Assembly: GCF_000429645.1 (NCBI RefSeq)
Contig: NZ_KE386933.1
Coordinates: 794,517-858,516 of the forward strand
Reading direction: 5' to 3'
Origin: Niveispirillum irakense DSM 11586
Lineage (GTDB): Bacteria; Pseudomonadota; Alphaproteobacteria; Azospirillales; Azospirillaceae
DNA: 64,000 nt
The position numbers and the translations under genes were made by a program. The notes below the pieces were generated by a model. The model had not been told where the DNA came from. It was given only the letters and a program-made list of their open reading frames with translations, and did no database searches. This document shows, in pieces, positions 8,981 to 17,941 of the stretch. Every line of letters starts with the position of its first letter. Positions within the stretch are counted from its first letter, which is position 1.

Positions 8981-9396
8981 GTAATTGGGGTGTCCCGGCA
9001 GATTTTATAAAGGGGGCGATGCGCAGAAGCATCGTGGCCGGGGCCCCCTGGTGCGCAATGCGCCATCAGGCCCCGAGCAAATAGACCGGCCAGCCGTGAG
9101 GCAGGCACGAGATCTTTCGTCGTCGCAGGGAGATGGGGCGCAGCATTGCGCAACTCATCGGCAGTTGAACCTGATCGCTATATGAAGCGATTGCCGCCAG
9201 GACGCAAGTGGCGTTTTCATGTCCAAATCCGGAAGGCGGTCGTCTCATGCTTGGTCGAGCGTCTGACGGGCGCTATGATCGCCCGCTCTGGCGCGGAAAA
9301 CGGGGTTTTCCATGCTAGAGCCATGATGTATTTCGGCAGCAGTTCGGCGCCCCTGTCCGGTTTGGCCTGGTCGGCGGCCGGAATGGGAGTAAAGCC
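8981..9396. other. Intergenic region without a convincing gene
   Basis: These 416 bases separate the divergent GNAT and apaG genes. I see short dyads (CGATGC/GCATCG near 9017-9035, and an imperfect GC-rich one near 9040-9077) but no open frame with family-like features or a good ribosome-binding site. The apaG promoter presumably lies here. Confidence 0.5.
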
Positions 9397-9789
9397 TTGT
9401 ATCGTCAGATCACCCGCAACATCCAGGTTACCGTACAGCCGGAATATCTGCCCGACCAATCCCAGGCCGATCAAGGGCGCCATGTCTGGGCCTACCATAT
9501 CCTGATCGAGAATCAGGGCAGTGAGACGGTACAGTTGCTGACCCGCTACTGGCACATTACCGATGCACTGGGGCGCCAGCAGGAAGTGCGGGGACCGGGG
9601 GTGGTGGGTGAACAGCCCGTGCTGCGACCGGGCGAACAGTTCCGCTATACCAGCGGTACGCCCTTGCCAACACCGTCCGGCATCATGGTTGGCAGCTATG
9701 GAATGACCACCCTGGAAGGGGAGCGGTTCGACATTGCGATCCCGGCTTTTTCCCTGGATGCGCCCGACGTGGTCAGGCGCCTGAACTGA
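9397..9789 (+). CDS. apaG: ApaG protein (DUF525)
   Basis: The 130-residue protein has the single fibronectin-like ApaG fold. Conserved family segments are visible: TRNIQVTVQPEYL at the start, FAYHI-type WAYHILIENQG, LLTRYWHITDALG, and the closing SGIMVGSYGM. ApaG is linked to Co2+/Mg2+ homeostasis genetically, and its fold is shared with F-box-associated and PolDIP2 proteins; its biochemistry is not settled. The start is a TTG at 9397, chosen because GGGAG lies seven bases upstream and because the protein then begins exactly as its relatives do. Confidence 0.9.
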   Translation: MYRQITRNIQVTVQPEYLPDQSQADQGRHVWAYHILIENQGSETVQLLTRYWHITDALGRQQEVRGPGVVGEQPVLRPGEQFRYTSGTPLPTPSGIMVGSYGMTTLEGERFDIAIPAFSLDAPDVVRRLN

Positions 9790-9835
9790 CGGGCTTTTTC
9801 TCCTGTGCCGGCAATCGTTCAGATACAGAAACAAA

Positions 9836-9863
9836 AGCGGGGCTGCCTTGCTTGCACCCCGCT
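9836..9863 (+). terminator. Stem-loop after apaG, possible terminator
   Basis: The perfect dyad AGCGGGG/CCCCGCT has a 14-base loop and lies 47 bases after apaG. The following sequence is only weakly T-rich, so termination strength is uncertain. Confidence 0.45.
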
Positions 9864-9987
9864 GGGCTTTCGCTTGAAACCGGTGGCGGCTGGCCTAGTT
9901 GGGTAGTACCGAATTCATCGGATCGTAAACCCCGACCCCGCGTGTCGGGCAAAGAACAGTTTGGAATCAGTCAAGGAGGGCTTACCC

Positions 9988-10647
9988 GTGGCCGCATATA
10001 AGGACACAGCAGACAAGGTCATTCCCGGCGCCGTTCAGGGTCACCGGGATGCTCCCTTGACCCGCCCGACCAAGGCCGAAGCGGAAGCCGCCGTGCGGAC
10101 CCTGATCCGTTGGGCGGGGGATGACCCCGATCGGGAAGGCCTGGTCGGCACGCCGGACCGTGTGGTCCGATCCTATGAAGAATTCTATGCCGGCTATGCC
10201 GTTGATCCGGTGGAGTTGCTGGCCCGCACTTTTGAAGAAACCGATGGCTATGATGAGATGGTGGTGCTGAAAGGCATCCGTCTGGAAAGCTATTGCGAAC
10301 ATCATATGGTGCCGATCATCGGCAAGGCGCATGTCGCCTATCTGCCGCGTAACCGGGTGGTGGGTATCTCCAAGCTGGCGCGCGTGGTCGAGGTCTATGC
10401 CAAGCGCCTGCAGATCCAGGAGAAAATGACCTCCCAGATTGCGAATACGATTGAAGAGGTGCTGGAGCCTTTGGGCGTGGCCGTGGTGATCGAGGCGACG
10501 CACCAGTGCATGACAACGCGCGGCATCCACAAGCCGGGTGTCACCATGGTCACCAGCCGTATGTTGGGCGCTTTCCGCGAGGACCCGAAAACCCGGCGGG
10601 AGTTTCTGGCCATGATTGGCAATCCCGCCAGTTCCATGGAAGGCTGA
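9988..10647 (+). CDS. folE: GTP cyclohydrolase I FolE
   Basis: The 219-residue enzyme converts GTP to dihydroneopterin triphosphate, the first step of folate synthesis. The zinc ligands are present in [10 protein letters not shown] and HQCMTTRG (Cys, His, Cys), as is the family signature [20 protein letters not shown]. The GTG at 9988 is preferred because a strong AAGGAGGG lies seven bases before it; an in-frame TTG at 9961 would place that site inside the gene. The gene stands alone between two divergent or unrelated units. Confidence 0.95.
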   Translation: MAAYKDTADKVIPGAVQGHRDAPLTRPTKAEAEAAVRTLIRWAGDDPDREGLVGTPDRVVRSYEEFYAGYAVDPVELLARTFEETDGYDEMVVLKGIRLESYCEHHMVPIIGKAHVAYLPRNRVVGISKLARVVEVYAKRLQIQEKMTSQIANTIEEVLEPLGVAVVIEATHQCMTTRGIHKPGVTMVTSRMLGAFREDPKTRREFLAMIGNPASSMEG

Positions 10648-10849
10648 CGCAATCCGGATTTCCTCCATGGCCTGTCCGCAATGGGTCATGGAGGAATGCA
10701 TATAGAAGCGCAGCTGGCCAGTCATTGATGGCGCGGACGGTGCATCTAGTCATGGCCGAAAATGGAAAACCCTGCGCTGCGGCAGGTTCCATACAAGGCC
10801 GTATTTATGTGGAAGTCACCGTAAAATCACTGCCTGCGCTAAGCGGCGG

Positions 10850-10925
10850 TGGCGTCCCCAACGGGATTCGAACCCGTGTTACCAACGTGAAAGGCTGGTG
10901 TCCTAGGCCTCTAGACGATGGGGAC
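10850..10925 (-). tRNA. tRNA-Glu (anticodon TTC)
   Basis: The minus strand folds into a complete cloverleaf. The acceptor GTCCCCA pairs with TGGGGAC, the anticodon stem CCAGC/GTTGG holds loop CTTTCAC (anticodon TTC), the T loop is GGTTCGAATCC, and CCA is encoded at 10850-10852. Length is 76 bases. A second Glu tRNA with anticodon CTC lies at 37357-37432 and shares the acceptor, D and T-loop sequence. Confidence 0.94.
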
Positions 10926-10944
10926 GAGGCCGGTGTGGGGCGGG

Positions 10945-10973
10945 TATGTAATGGAATGGACGGGGGCTGGCAA
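10945..10973 (-). promoter_or_regulatory. Promoter of tRNA-Glu(TTC)
   Basis: The minus strand carries TTGCCA, 17 bases, then TACATA, placing the transcription start about 12 bases before the tRNA. It has the same geometry as the other two tRNA promoters in the window. Confidence 0.65.
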
Positions 10974-11176
10974 GCACAAAATTCACAGAAATTGCTGATT
11001 GATGAAAAATCCTTCTTTGAGGTTCATTAGCATGGCCGGAGGGGCTTGAAGGGCTCTCCTGTTTGCCGGGTGATGGGCTTTCTGTCTCTTCCGCCCGGGC
11101 GGCTGTGAATGGGGGGAGGGGGTGCCATGGCAAGAAATCCCTCGTCTGCTACCCGGCGCCGGGATATGAACCGACC

Positions 11177-12292
11177 ATGGAAAAGAACGACGCCTTCGAG
11201 ATCTTCGTGGTCACCACCCCCGGCCTGGAATCCGTGCTCTGTGCGGAGATGAAGGCGGCGGGCTTCCCCCAGCCCAAGCCGGTGAAGGGGGGCGTTGTCA
11301 CCAGAGGCGACTGGCGGCAGGTCTGGCGGGCCAACCTGATGCTGCGTGGTGCCACGCGGGTGCTGGCCCGGATCGGCTCCTTCCGGGCACTACATCTGGC
11401 ACAGCTCGACAAGCGGGCGCGTAAATTCCCCTGGGCGGATTTTCTGCGCCCCGACGTGCCGGTGCGGGTGGATGCCTCCTGCACCAACTCCAAGATCTAT
11501 CACGCCGGTGCCGCCGCCCAGCGCATCGCCCGTGCCATTACAGAGGAATTGGGCGCGCCGGTTACGGAAGACGCGGAACTGGTGGTCAAGGCGCGGATCG
11601 ATGATGATCTCTGCACCTTCAGCATTGATACGTCCGGCGAGTCCCTGCACAAGCGCGGTCATAAGGAAGCGGTCAACAAGGCGCCGATGCGGGAGACGCT
11701 GGCCTCCCTGTTCCTGCGCCAATGCGGATATGAGGGTAAGGAACCGGTGGTCGACCCGATGTGCGGGTCTGGCACCTTTGTGATTGAGGCAGCGGAAATG
11801 GCGGCCGGGCTGCATCCCGGCCGCGCGCGTTCCTTTGCCTTTGAAAAACTGGCCGGCTTCGATGCCGCCGCCTGGCATGCCCTTCGGGACCACGCCCGCA
11901 GCATCGTTCCGGATGTGCGCTTTTATGGCAGCGACCGCGATGCCGGTGCCGTGAAGATGAGTGGCGAGAATGCCGAGCGCGCCGGTGTCGCGGGCTGGAC
12001 GGATTTCCGCCATCACGCCATCAGCGATCTGACCCCGCCGGAAGGCCCGCCGGGCCTTGTCATCGTCAACCCGCCTTATGGTGGCCGTATCGGCGATACC
12101 AAGCAGCTTTACGGTCTCTATGGTGCCTTGGGCAAGGTACTGCTGACCCGGTTTAAAGGCTGGCGGGTGGGCATCATCACCAATGAGCCGGCCTTGGCCC
12201 GGGTTACTGAACTGCCATTCCTGCCCGTATCAGGCCCCGTGCTGCATGGCGGCATCAAGGTGGCGCTGTACCGGACAAATCCTCTGGGCTAA
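11177..12292 (+). CDS. RlmL-type 23S rRNA (guanine-N2) methyltransferase, THUMP domain
   Basis: The 371-residue product has an N-terminal ferredoxin-like/THUMP region (about 1-160) and a C-terminal class I SAM-dependent methyltransferase domain (UPF0020). The SAM-binding motif is VVDPMCGSGTF (about residue 192-202) and the catalytic motif is IVNPPYG (NPPY, about 295). The layout matches the N-terminal half of E. coli RlmKL, that is the RlmL (m2G2445) activity, and also the YpsC family. The ATG at 11177 starts the conserved sequence; an upstream in-frame start at 11063 would add 38 residues of unlike character. Confidence 0.85.
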   Translation: MEKNDAFEIFVVTTPGLESVLCAEMKAAGFPQPKPVKGGVVTRGDWRQVWRANLMLRGATRVLARIGSFRALHLAQLDKRARKFPWADFLRPDVPVRVDASCTNSKIYHAGAAAQRIARAITEELGAPVTEDAELVVKARIDDDLCTFSIDTSGESLHKRGHKEAVNKAPMRETLASLFLRQCGYEGKEPVVDPMCGSGTFVIEAAEMAAGLHPGRARSFAFEKLAGFDAAAWHALRDHARSIVPDVRFYGSDRDAGAVKMSGENAERAGVAGWTDFRHHAISDLTPPEGPPGLVIVNPPYGGRIGDTKQLYGLYGALGKVLLTRFKGWRVGIITNEPALARVTELPFLPVSGPVLHGGIKVALYRTNPLG

Positions 12293-12313
12293 AAGCCCGA
12301 CGCACCAAAAGAA

Positions 12314-12343
12314 AACCGCCGCCAGAGTGCCCTGGCGGCGGTT
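12314..12343 (-). terminator. Bidirectional terminator between the rlmL-like gene and asd
   Basis: A perfect 12-bp dyad (AACCGCCGCCAG/CTGGCGGCGGTT) has a 6-base loop. On the minus strand it is followed by TTTTCTTTT, so it should terminate asd; it lies between convergent genes and may also serve the plus-strand gene. Confidence 0.8.
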
Positions 12344-12368
12344 CAATACTGCACCGGTGCGCGGGTGA

Positions 12369-13403
12369 TCAGTCGGCCGGGCCGATATGGCCGTCGCGGA
12401 TCATCGCCTCGGCGATCTGCACCGCGTTCAGGGCAGCGCCCTTGCGCAGATTGTCGGCCACCACCCACAGGGCCAGGCCGTTTTCGACCGTTGCATCCTC
12501 GCGGATACGGCTGACATAGACATTGTCCTCCCCGGCCACTTCCACCGGTGTGACATAGCCTTCATCAGCCCGATGATCGACCACCGAGATGCCGGGGGCG
12601 CCGCGCAGGATCTTGCGTGCTTCATCCGCGCTGATCGGACGCTCAAACTCGATATTCAGGCTTTCCGAATGGCCGATGAAGACCGGCACGCGCACAGCCG
12701 TGGCATGGACCTTGATGGAGGGGTCGAGGATCTTCTTCGTCTCCACCATCATCTTCCATTCTTCCTTGGTGGCGCCATCATCCATGAACACATCGATATG
12801 GGGGATGACGTTGAAGGCGATCTGCTTGGTGAACTTCTTCTTTTCCACCGGATCGTTGACATAGATGGCACGGGTCTGGGTGAACAGCTCGTCCATCGCT
12901 TCCTTGCCACCGCCGGAAACCGACTGATAGGTGGCAACGACGACGCGCTTGATGCCGGCAGCGCGATGCAGCGGCGCCAGGGCCACGACCATCTGAATGG
13001 TGGAGCAGTTGGGGTTGGCGATGATGCCCTTCTTGCGCCAGCCGGACAGGTGATGCGCATTCACTTCCGGCACCACCAGGGGCACGTCCGGGTCCATGCG
13101 GAAATGGCTGGTATTGTCGATCACGCAGGCACCGGCAGCCGCAGCGCGCGGCGCGAACTGGGCCGACACCTTGGCGCCAGGGGAGGACAGGACGAAATCG
13201 GTGCCGCTGAAATCGAAGGTGGCGAGGTCCTGAACCTTCAGTACCTGATCTTCACCAAACGACACCTGCTGGCCGGCCGACCGTTCCGACGCCAGTGCCA
13301 CCACTTCTGAGACCGGGAATTTTCGGTCCGCCAGCGTCTGCAGCATCTCCCGGCCGACATTGCCCGTGGCGCCGACGACAGCGACCTTGTAACCCATCTT
13401 CAT
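12369..13403 (-). CDS. asd: Aspartate-semialdehyde dehydrogenase
   Basis: The 344-residue enzyme reduces aspartyl phosphate to aspartate semialdehyde, the branch point for lysine, diaminopimelate, threonine and methionine. The NADP-binding N-terminus is VAVVGATGNVGREML. The catalytic Cys lies in NPNCSTIQ (Cys133), and the catalytic His in the VPVFIGHSE region. Length is normal. The upstream 140 bases before the divergent DUF962 gene presumably hold its promoter, and a strong terminator follows it. Confidence 0.95.
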   Translation of the reverse strand: MKMGYKVAVVGATGNVGREMLQTLADRKFPVSEVVALASERSAGQQVSFGEDQVLKVQDLATFDFSGTDFVLSSPGAKVSAQFAPRAAAAGACVIDNTSHFRMDPDVPLVVPEVNAHHLSGWRKKGIIANPNCSTIQMVVALAPLHRAAGIKRVVVATYQSVSGGGKEAMDELFTQTRAIYVNDPVEKKKFTKQIAFNVIPHIDVFMDDGATKEEWKMMVETKKILDPSIKVHATAVRVPVFIGHSESLNIEFERPISADEARKILRGAPGISVVDHRADEGYVTPVEVAGEDNVYVSRIREDATVENGLALWVVADNLRKGAALNAVQIAEAMIRDGHIGPAD

Positions 13404-13546
13404 ATCCTCAAATTATTGGTGGTTGAGATGTCAGAAATGCCACGCTTGCTGCTTGACAAGCCCGGTTAGGCATCCTGACTTATAAAAAAGGCGCTGAAAT
13501 GGCAAGAAAATGACGAGTGCGCCGATGCGACGGGAGGAATGCAACC

Positions 13547-13882
13547 ATGGCACAACACCAATATCGCACGTTCGCCGAGTTCTGGCCTTTCTATCTGCGG
13601 GAACATAGCCGCCCCCAGACCCGGGCTTTCCATTATATCGGCAGTGCCATCGCACTTATTTTCCTGGGCGTGGCCATTGTAACGGGCAATCCCTGGTATT
13701 TATTGGCCATGCCGCTGTCTGGTTATCTGTTCGCCTGGGCATCCCATGCCGCCATTGAACATAATAAGCCGGCCACCTTCACCTATCCGCTCTGGTCCCT
13801 GGTGGCGGATTATCGCATGTTCTTTCTTTTCCTGATGGGACGCCTGCGGGGCGAGTTGCGCCGGGCAGGGGTCGAGGAATAG
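13547..13882 (+). CDS. DUF962/Mpo1-like membrane protein
   Basis: The 111-residue product has two or three membrane helices (about 28-65 and 90-105) and the conserved DUF962 pattern: [12 protein letters not shown], then HYIGSA, then [12 protein letters not shown] with the conserved His and Asn-Lys-Pro. Yeast Mpo1, of this family, is a metal-dependent dioxygenase in alpha-oxidation of 2-hydroxy fatty acids; whether the bacterial form does the same is not known. The ATG at 13547 follows GGGAGGAAT. The next small gene begins 24 bases after the stop, so they are probably co-transcribed. Confidence 0.8.
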   Translation: MAQHQYRTFAEFWPFYLREHSRPQTRAFHYIGSAIALIFLGVAIVTGNPWYLLAMPLSGYLFAWASHAAIEHNKPATFTYPLWSLVADYRMFFLFLMGRLRGELRRAGVEE

Positions 13883-13905
13883 GGCCAAGGAAGGGAGTAG
13901 CGACA

Positions 13906-14169
13906 TTGAGCCAGTCCGTTGTGGAGATTATCGCCCGGTCCATCAAGGACGCCGACAAGACCCTGTTCAATGAGGATTACATGAAACAGGGCAAGGCGGT
14001 GATCGACGGATTGCGCCGCGCGGGCCTTGAAGTGGTGCCGGTGACGCCCCCGGAGGCCCTGGTTGCCTATGCGTCGGAAAACATCCCTTTCGGGCGCCTG
14101 CGCCCGACAGACTTTATTCGGACCATGTATTCCACCATGGTCGCGAACGCGCGTAAGTTTGTTTCCTGA
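13906..14169 (+). CDS. Small conserved-looking protein of unknown function
   Basis: The 87-residue soluble, mostly helical protein begins with a TTG at 13906 preceded by AAGGGAG at good spacing. It contains a charged N-terminal helix, a short beta-like segment (GLEVVPVTPP) and a C-terminal helix. I do not recognise the family. Codon use matches the neighbours, and its 24-base spacing from the DUF962 gene suggests one operon. The good ribosome-binding site and operon position support that it is real. Confidence 0.65.
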   Translation: MSQSVVEIIARSIKDADKTLFNEDYMKQGKAVIDGLRRAGLEVVPVTPPEALVAYASENIPFGRLRPTDFIRTMYSTMVANARKFVS

Positions 14170-14289
14170 CCCTGGACTGGGCATCTGATCTGGCGTGCCC
14201 CCTATCCCGATGGCATCATCCTGGGATGTCTGTGCGTGGGCCTGCTCTGGCATGATTAACAAAGCACAAAAATCAGGCCCCTTTCCGTC

Positions 14290-15588
14290 ATGCCCTTCCA
14301 GGCCAATTCAGCAGCTCCGCTGGACCCTCCACAATGGCGTCGTCCGTCACCTGAAGAGTTGACGGAGGCCTTGCGCCGCCATGCCAAATTGATGGAAGGA
14401 CGGATCGGAGGGCAGCGGGCGGTCTTTGTGTTGTGGGATCTGCGGTCGGTCAATCTGTCCGGCGTGGATCTGCGCGCCGCCGAAATGGCCGGTGCGCGGC
14501 TGGACCAGGCGCAACTGGTGAAGACCCGTTTGACCGGGGCCAATCTGTTTGCTGCCGATATGCGGCTGGCGAACCTGGAACAGGCCGATCTGTCCAAAGC
14601 CGATATGCGCGGCGTGACGATGCGGGGTGCCAATCTGACCCGCGCCAGGCTTCGCGACGCCGACATGCGGGAAGCCGTATTGGCCAGCTATCATGGCCCC
14701 CAGCCGCTGCCGGCTTCCTTTGATGGTCGCGTGGCCAACCTGGCGGCAAGCATTGCCGGCAACGCGGATTTCACCGGGTCCCGCATGAATGGCGCGATCA
14801 CGCTGAAGGCTGATTTTTCCGATGCGGTCATGCGGAATGTCGACCTGCGCGGGGCCGATCTGCGCGGCGCCCGTTTCCACGGGGCCATTATGGAAGGGGC
14901 CAATCTGCAAGATGCGCAGTTGCAGGAGGCGGATTTTGCCGGCGCCATCCTGACGGATGCCATCTTGCGGGATGCCGCGATGGAAGGGGCCAATTTCAAA
15001 GGTGCCATCGTGGATGGGGTCTTGATGGCAGATCTGCATAAGCGCGGCGCCATTACACCCGGCATCGGTATGGAAACGCGCAGCATCAAACAGATCCTGC
15101 ACGACCATGGTGAATGGATCGCCAGCGCGGGCGCCAAAGGTCGCCGGGCCGATCTGACAGGGTGGGATTTGAGTGGACAGGATTTGCGCGGATGCAGTCT
15201 GACCATGGCCCGCATGGGCTTTTGTCTGGCCCAGCGTGCCATCCTTACGGACGCTTCTCTTGTGATGGCTGACCTGGAATGCGCGGATTTGCGTGATGCT
15301 GATCTGACAAACGCCGATCTCCGCGGAGCCAATCTGGAGCGGGCGCACCTTATGGGCGCGCAAATGCGCGGGGCCAATTTTTGCCCCCTCGTCAGCGCGG
15401 ATGTGGCGAACCGTCGCTGGCCAGCGCGATTGACCAATGCCCGCCTGCAAAAGGCCGATCTGCGCAATGCCGATTTGCGCGGCGTCATTGCCACCAACGC
15501 TGACTTCACCAGCGCTGATATGCGCGGGGCCCGCCTTGATGGGGCGGAACTGGAAGGGGCGATTTTCGCCCTGGTCCGCCACGATTAA
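14290..15588 (+). CDS. Pentapeptide-repeat protein
   Basis: The 432-residue product has a short helical N-terminus (1-45) and then tandem A(D/N)LxX pentapeptides in blocks at about 50-130, 155-250, 285-355 and 380-430. These blocks should form right-handed quadrilateral beta-helices. The blocks are broken by a non-repeat insert near 130-155 and a helical insert near 253-280 (METRSIKQILHDHGEWI). No catalytic motif is seen. Some members of this fold mimic DNA and protect gyrase, but most have no known role, and I cannot assign one. The repeats are at the protein level; the DNA repeats are diverged. The ATG at 14290 has no strong ribosome-binding site. Confidence 0.85.
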   Translation: MPFQANSAAPLDPPQWRRPSPEELTEALRRHAKLMEGRIGGQRAVFVLWDLRSVNLSGVDLRAAEMAGARLDQAQLVKTRLTGANLFAADMRLANLEQADLSKADMRGVTMRGANLTRARLRDADMREAVLASYHGPQPLPASFDGRVANLAASIAGNADFTGSRMNGAITLKADFSDAVMRNVDLRGADLRGARFHGAIMEGANLQDAQLQEADFAGAILTDAILRDAAMEGANFKGAIVDGVLMADLHKRGAITPGIGMETRSIKQILHDHGEWIASAGAKGRRADLTGWDLSGQDLRGCSLTMARMGFCLAQRAILTDASLVMADLECADLRDADLTNADLRGANLERAHLMGAQMRGANFCPLVSADVANRRWPARLTNARLQKADLRNADLRGVIATNADFTSADMRGARLDGAELEGAIFALVRHD

Positions 15589-15683
15589 CGTTTGTTTCGC
15601 GGCTGGCATTGGCCAGTGCGTCCTTATCCCCTTGAGACATCCTAGCCATGCGGCGGCACTGTATCCCTGCGGCGGATGGGCTA

Positions 15684-15713
15684 TTGACCCTGCATTTGCT
15701 TTTTGCCTATTAA
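15684..15713 (+). promoter_or_regulatory. Promoter of the znuD-like gene
   Basis: TTGACC (15684-15689), 18 bases, then TATTAA (15708-15713) form a good housekeeping promoter. The Zur-like dyad starts at the downstream edge of the -10 element. Confidence 0.6.
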
Positions 15714-15736
15714 AGTTATGTTATAACATTTTAACT
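15712..15736 (+). promoter_or_regulatory. Zur-type zinc operator
   Basis: The perfect 12-bp palindrome ATGTTATAACAT (15718-15729) is extended outward by GTT and AAC arms, matching the known Zur box pattern of proteobacteria (ATGTTATA-type inverted repeats). It overlaps the -10 end and transcription start of the ZnuD-like receptor gene. Binding of Zn-loaded Zur here would block transcription when zinc is plentiful. Confidence 0.8.
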
Positions 15737-15746
15737 GGTGAGTATC

Positions 15747-17876
15747 ATGAGCCTCTATCGGTCGGCGGCCCGCGTGACGGCCATCATGGGCGGGCTGTTT
15801 GTTGCCATGCCCGCCCTGGCACAAACGGCAGAGGTGGCGGATGCCAACCCCCATGCCCGCCAGGGGGTGGAAGAAATCGTCGTCACCGCCTCTCCGCTGG
15901 GGCAGAGCCGTTTCGACGTGCTGCAGGGGACATCCGTCCTGTCCGGTGAGGACCTGGACCGCGCGCTGGCGACGACCCTTGGTCAGGCGCTGGAACGGCT
16001 GCCCGGTCTGTCGCAGACCGGTTTCGGCCAGGGGGCATCGCGGCCGATCATCCGTGGTCAGGGCGGTGATCGTATCCGTGTCCTGTCCGGCGGTATTGGC
16101 AGCATCGATGCCAGCACCACCAGCCCCGATCACGCCCCGGCGCTGGATCTCGCCACGGCCAGGCGGGTGGAAGTGGTACGTGGCCCGGCGACATTGCTTT
16201 ACGGCAATAATGCTTCCGGCGGCGTGATCAATGTGATCGACGGGCGCATTCCCGTTGCGGCCCCGGAAGGGGGAGTGGATGGCTTCACCCGCGTTGGTAT
16301 TGGCAGTAATGCCAATGAGCGGTCGCTGGCAGCCGGCATTGACGCAAGCCTGAACAGCCCCTGGGTGCTGCACCTGGATGGGTTCTGGCGCCAGACCGGT
16401 GATTACGACATTCCCGGCTTCATGGAATCCGCTGCCTTCCGCGCGGCGGAGGAGGCCGAGCATGCGGGCCATGACCATGGTGACGAGGAAGAGGAAGAAG
16501 TATCCGGCAAAGTGCCGAACAGCAGCCTGACCCAGAAGGGGGCTACGGCTGGTCTTTCCTATGTCGGCGACTGGGGTTTCTTTGGTGCCAGCGTCAGTGG
16601 CCTGAAATCCAATTACGGTATCCCCGCCGGGCACAGCCATGCCGAAGGGGATGATCATGATCATGACCACGATCATGATCATGAGGAAGAGCACGAACAT
16701 GAAGAAGGGGATGTCCGTATCGACCTGCGTCAGACCCGCGTCGATCTGATGGGGGAGGTCAACCAGCCGTTCCTGATTTTCGATACAACCCGCCTGCGCT
16801 TCGGCTGGGCCGATTACGAGCATAAGGAACTGGAAGGCGGCGAGACGGGTACCCGTTTCCTGAACAAGGGTTGGGAAGGCCGCGTCGAACTGGTCCAGCG
16901 CCAGATGGATAATCTTTCCGGTGCGGTGGGCGTGCAGGCCAGCCGGCGCGATTTCCAGGCCATTGGTGACGAGGCGTTCGTTCCGCCCTCGGAGACGGTG
17001 CAGATGGGTGTCTTCACCGTTCAGCGGCTGGATTTCGGCCCGCTGGCCCTGGAAGGGGGCGCCCGCCTGGAACGTCAGGATATTGATGCTGACACCATCC
17101 GTTTCAGCCGCGACTTCACCACGCTGAGCCTGTCGGCCGGTGCGTCCTACAAGCTGGGAGGCGGCTGGCTGGCCGGTGTCAGCCTGTCCCGCACGGAGCG
17201 GGCGCCCAATGCGGAGGAACTGCTCTCCGACGGTGCCCATCTGGCCACCAGCACCTATGAGCTGGGCGATGCTACCCTTGGCAAGGAAAAGGGTCTGGGT
17301 GGTGAATTGACGGTTAAGAAGACCGGTGGCCCCATCACTGGTGCGGTCAACCTGTTCCTGACCGATTATGATGATTACATCTACGAATCCTTTACCGGCG
17401 CGGAAGAGGATGGCCTGCCTGTCGCGGCTTATGGCGCAACCGATGCCCGGTTCTGGGGTTTCGAGGTCGAAGCGGCAGCCGATCTTTATCGGGATCAGGA
17501 TCGCAGCGTCATATTGGATGCGGCTCTGGATTATGTCCGGGCGGAAGATACGACGCGCAACATCGCTTTGCCGCGGATGCCGCCCCTGTCATTCCGCACG
17601 GGGCTTGAATATGCCCAGGCCAATATCTCCACCCGGGTGGAGATGGTGTGGGCTGATAATCAGAAGCGGACGGGCGATTTCGAACTGCCGACCGATTCCT
17701 ATACCGTCTTCAATGCCTCGGTCGATTGGCACCCGGTGCCTTCACGTGACATCAGCGTGCTGTTCGAAGTGCGGAACATCACGGATGAAGAGGTCCGCCT
17801 CTCCACCTCTTTCCTGAAGGATCGCTTGCCGCAGCCGGGGCGTGATTTCCGCATGGCGTTGCGGGCTGCTTACTGA
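15747..17876 (+). CDS. znuD: ZnuD-like TonB-dependent outer-membrane receptor for zinc
   Basis: The 709-residue product has a signal peptide (about 1-26, ending ALAQ), a TonB box region (EEIVVTAS), a plug domain (about 50-160, with VEVVRGPATLLYGNNASGG) and a 22-strand-type barrel to the C-terminal aromatic end. Two His/Asp/Glu-rich stretches (about 236-250 and 295-322, the latter with HDHDHDHDH) lie where extracellular loops of ZnuD-type receptors bind Zn2+. Together with the Zur operator just upstream this points to zinc import rather than siderophore uptake. The ATG at 15747 is preferred to an in-frame GTG at 15738. The gene is monocistronic and followed by a strong terminator. Confidence 0.85.
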   Translation: MSLYRSAARVTAIMGGLFVAMPALAQTAEVADANPHARQGVEEIVVTASPLGQSRFDVLQGTSVLSGEDLDRALATTLGQALERLPGLSQTGFGQGASRPIIRGQGGDRIRVLSGGIGSIDASTTSPDHAPALDLATARRVEVVRGPATLLYGNNASGGVINVIDGRIPVAAPEGGVDGFTRVGIGSNANERSLAAGIDASLNSPWVLHLDGFWRQTGDYDIPGFMESAAFRAAEEAEHAGHDHGDEEEEEVSGKVPNSSLTQKGATAGLSYVGDWGFFGASVSGLKSNYGIPAGHSHAEGDDHDHDHDHDHEEEHEHEEGDVRIDLRQTRVDLMGEVNQPFLIFDTTRLRFGWADYEHKELEGGETGTRFLNKGWEGRVELVQRQMDNLSGAVGVQASRRDFQAIGDEAFVPPSETVQMGVFTVQRLDFGPLALEGGARLERQDIDADTIRFSRDFTTLSLSAGASYKLGGGWLAGVSLSRTERAPNAEELLSDGAHLATSTYELGDATLGKEKGLGGELTVKKTGGPITGAVNLFLTDYDDYIYESFTGAEEDGLPVAAYGATDARFWGFEVEAAADLYRDQDRSVILDAALDYVRAEDTTRNIALPRMPPLSFRTGLEYAQANISTRVEMVWADNQKRTGDFELPTDSYTVFNASVDWHPVPSRDISVLFEVRNITDEEVRLSTSFLKDRLPQPGRDFRMALRAAY

Positions 17877-17911
17877 TCGTAAGCTGTCGCGGCAATGTGC
17901 CTGATAAGAGG

Positions 17912-17941
17912 CCCCGGCGGGTTCCCCCGCCGGGGTTTTTT
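17912..17941 (+). terminator. Terminator of the znuD-like gene
   Basis: A 10-bp GC-rich stem (CCCCGGCGGG/CCCGCCGGGG) is followed by six T residues. The last bases touch the stop codon of the convergent anti-sigma gene. Confidence 0.9.

Noticed and set aside
9146-9505. A 119-codon plus-strand gene before apaG
   Set aside because: It overlaps apaG by more than 100 bases in another frame, lacks a ribosome-binding site and has no family-like sequence.
14440-15580. Tandem DNA repeats or a CRISPR-like array
   Set aside because: The repetitiveness is at the protein level (pentapeptides); the DNA units vary and have no spacer-repeat structure.
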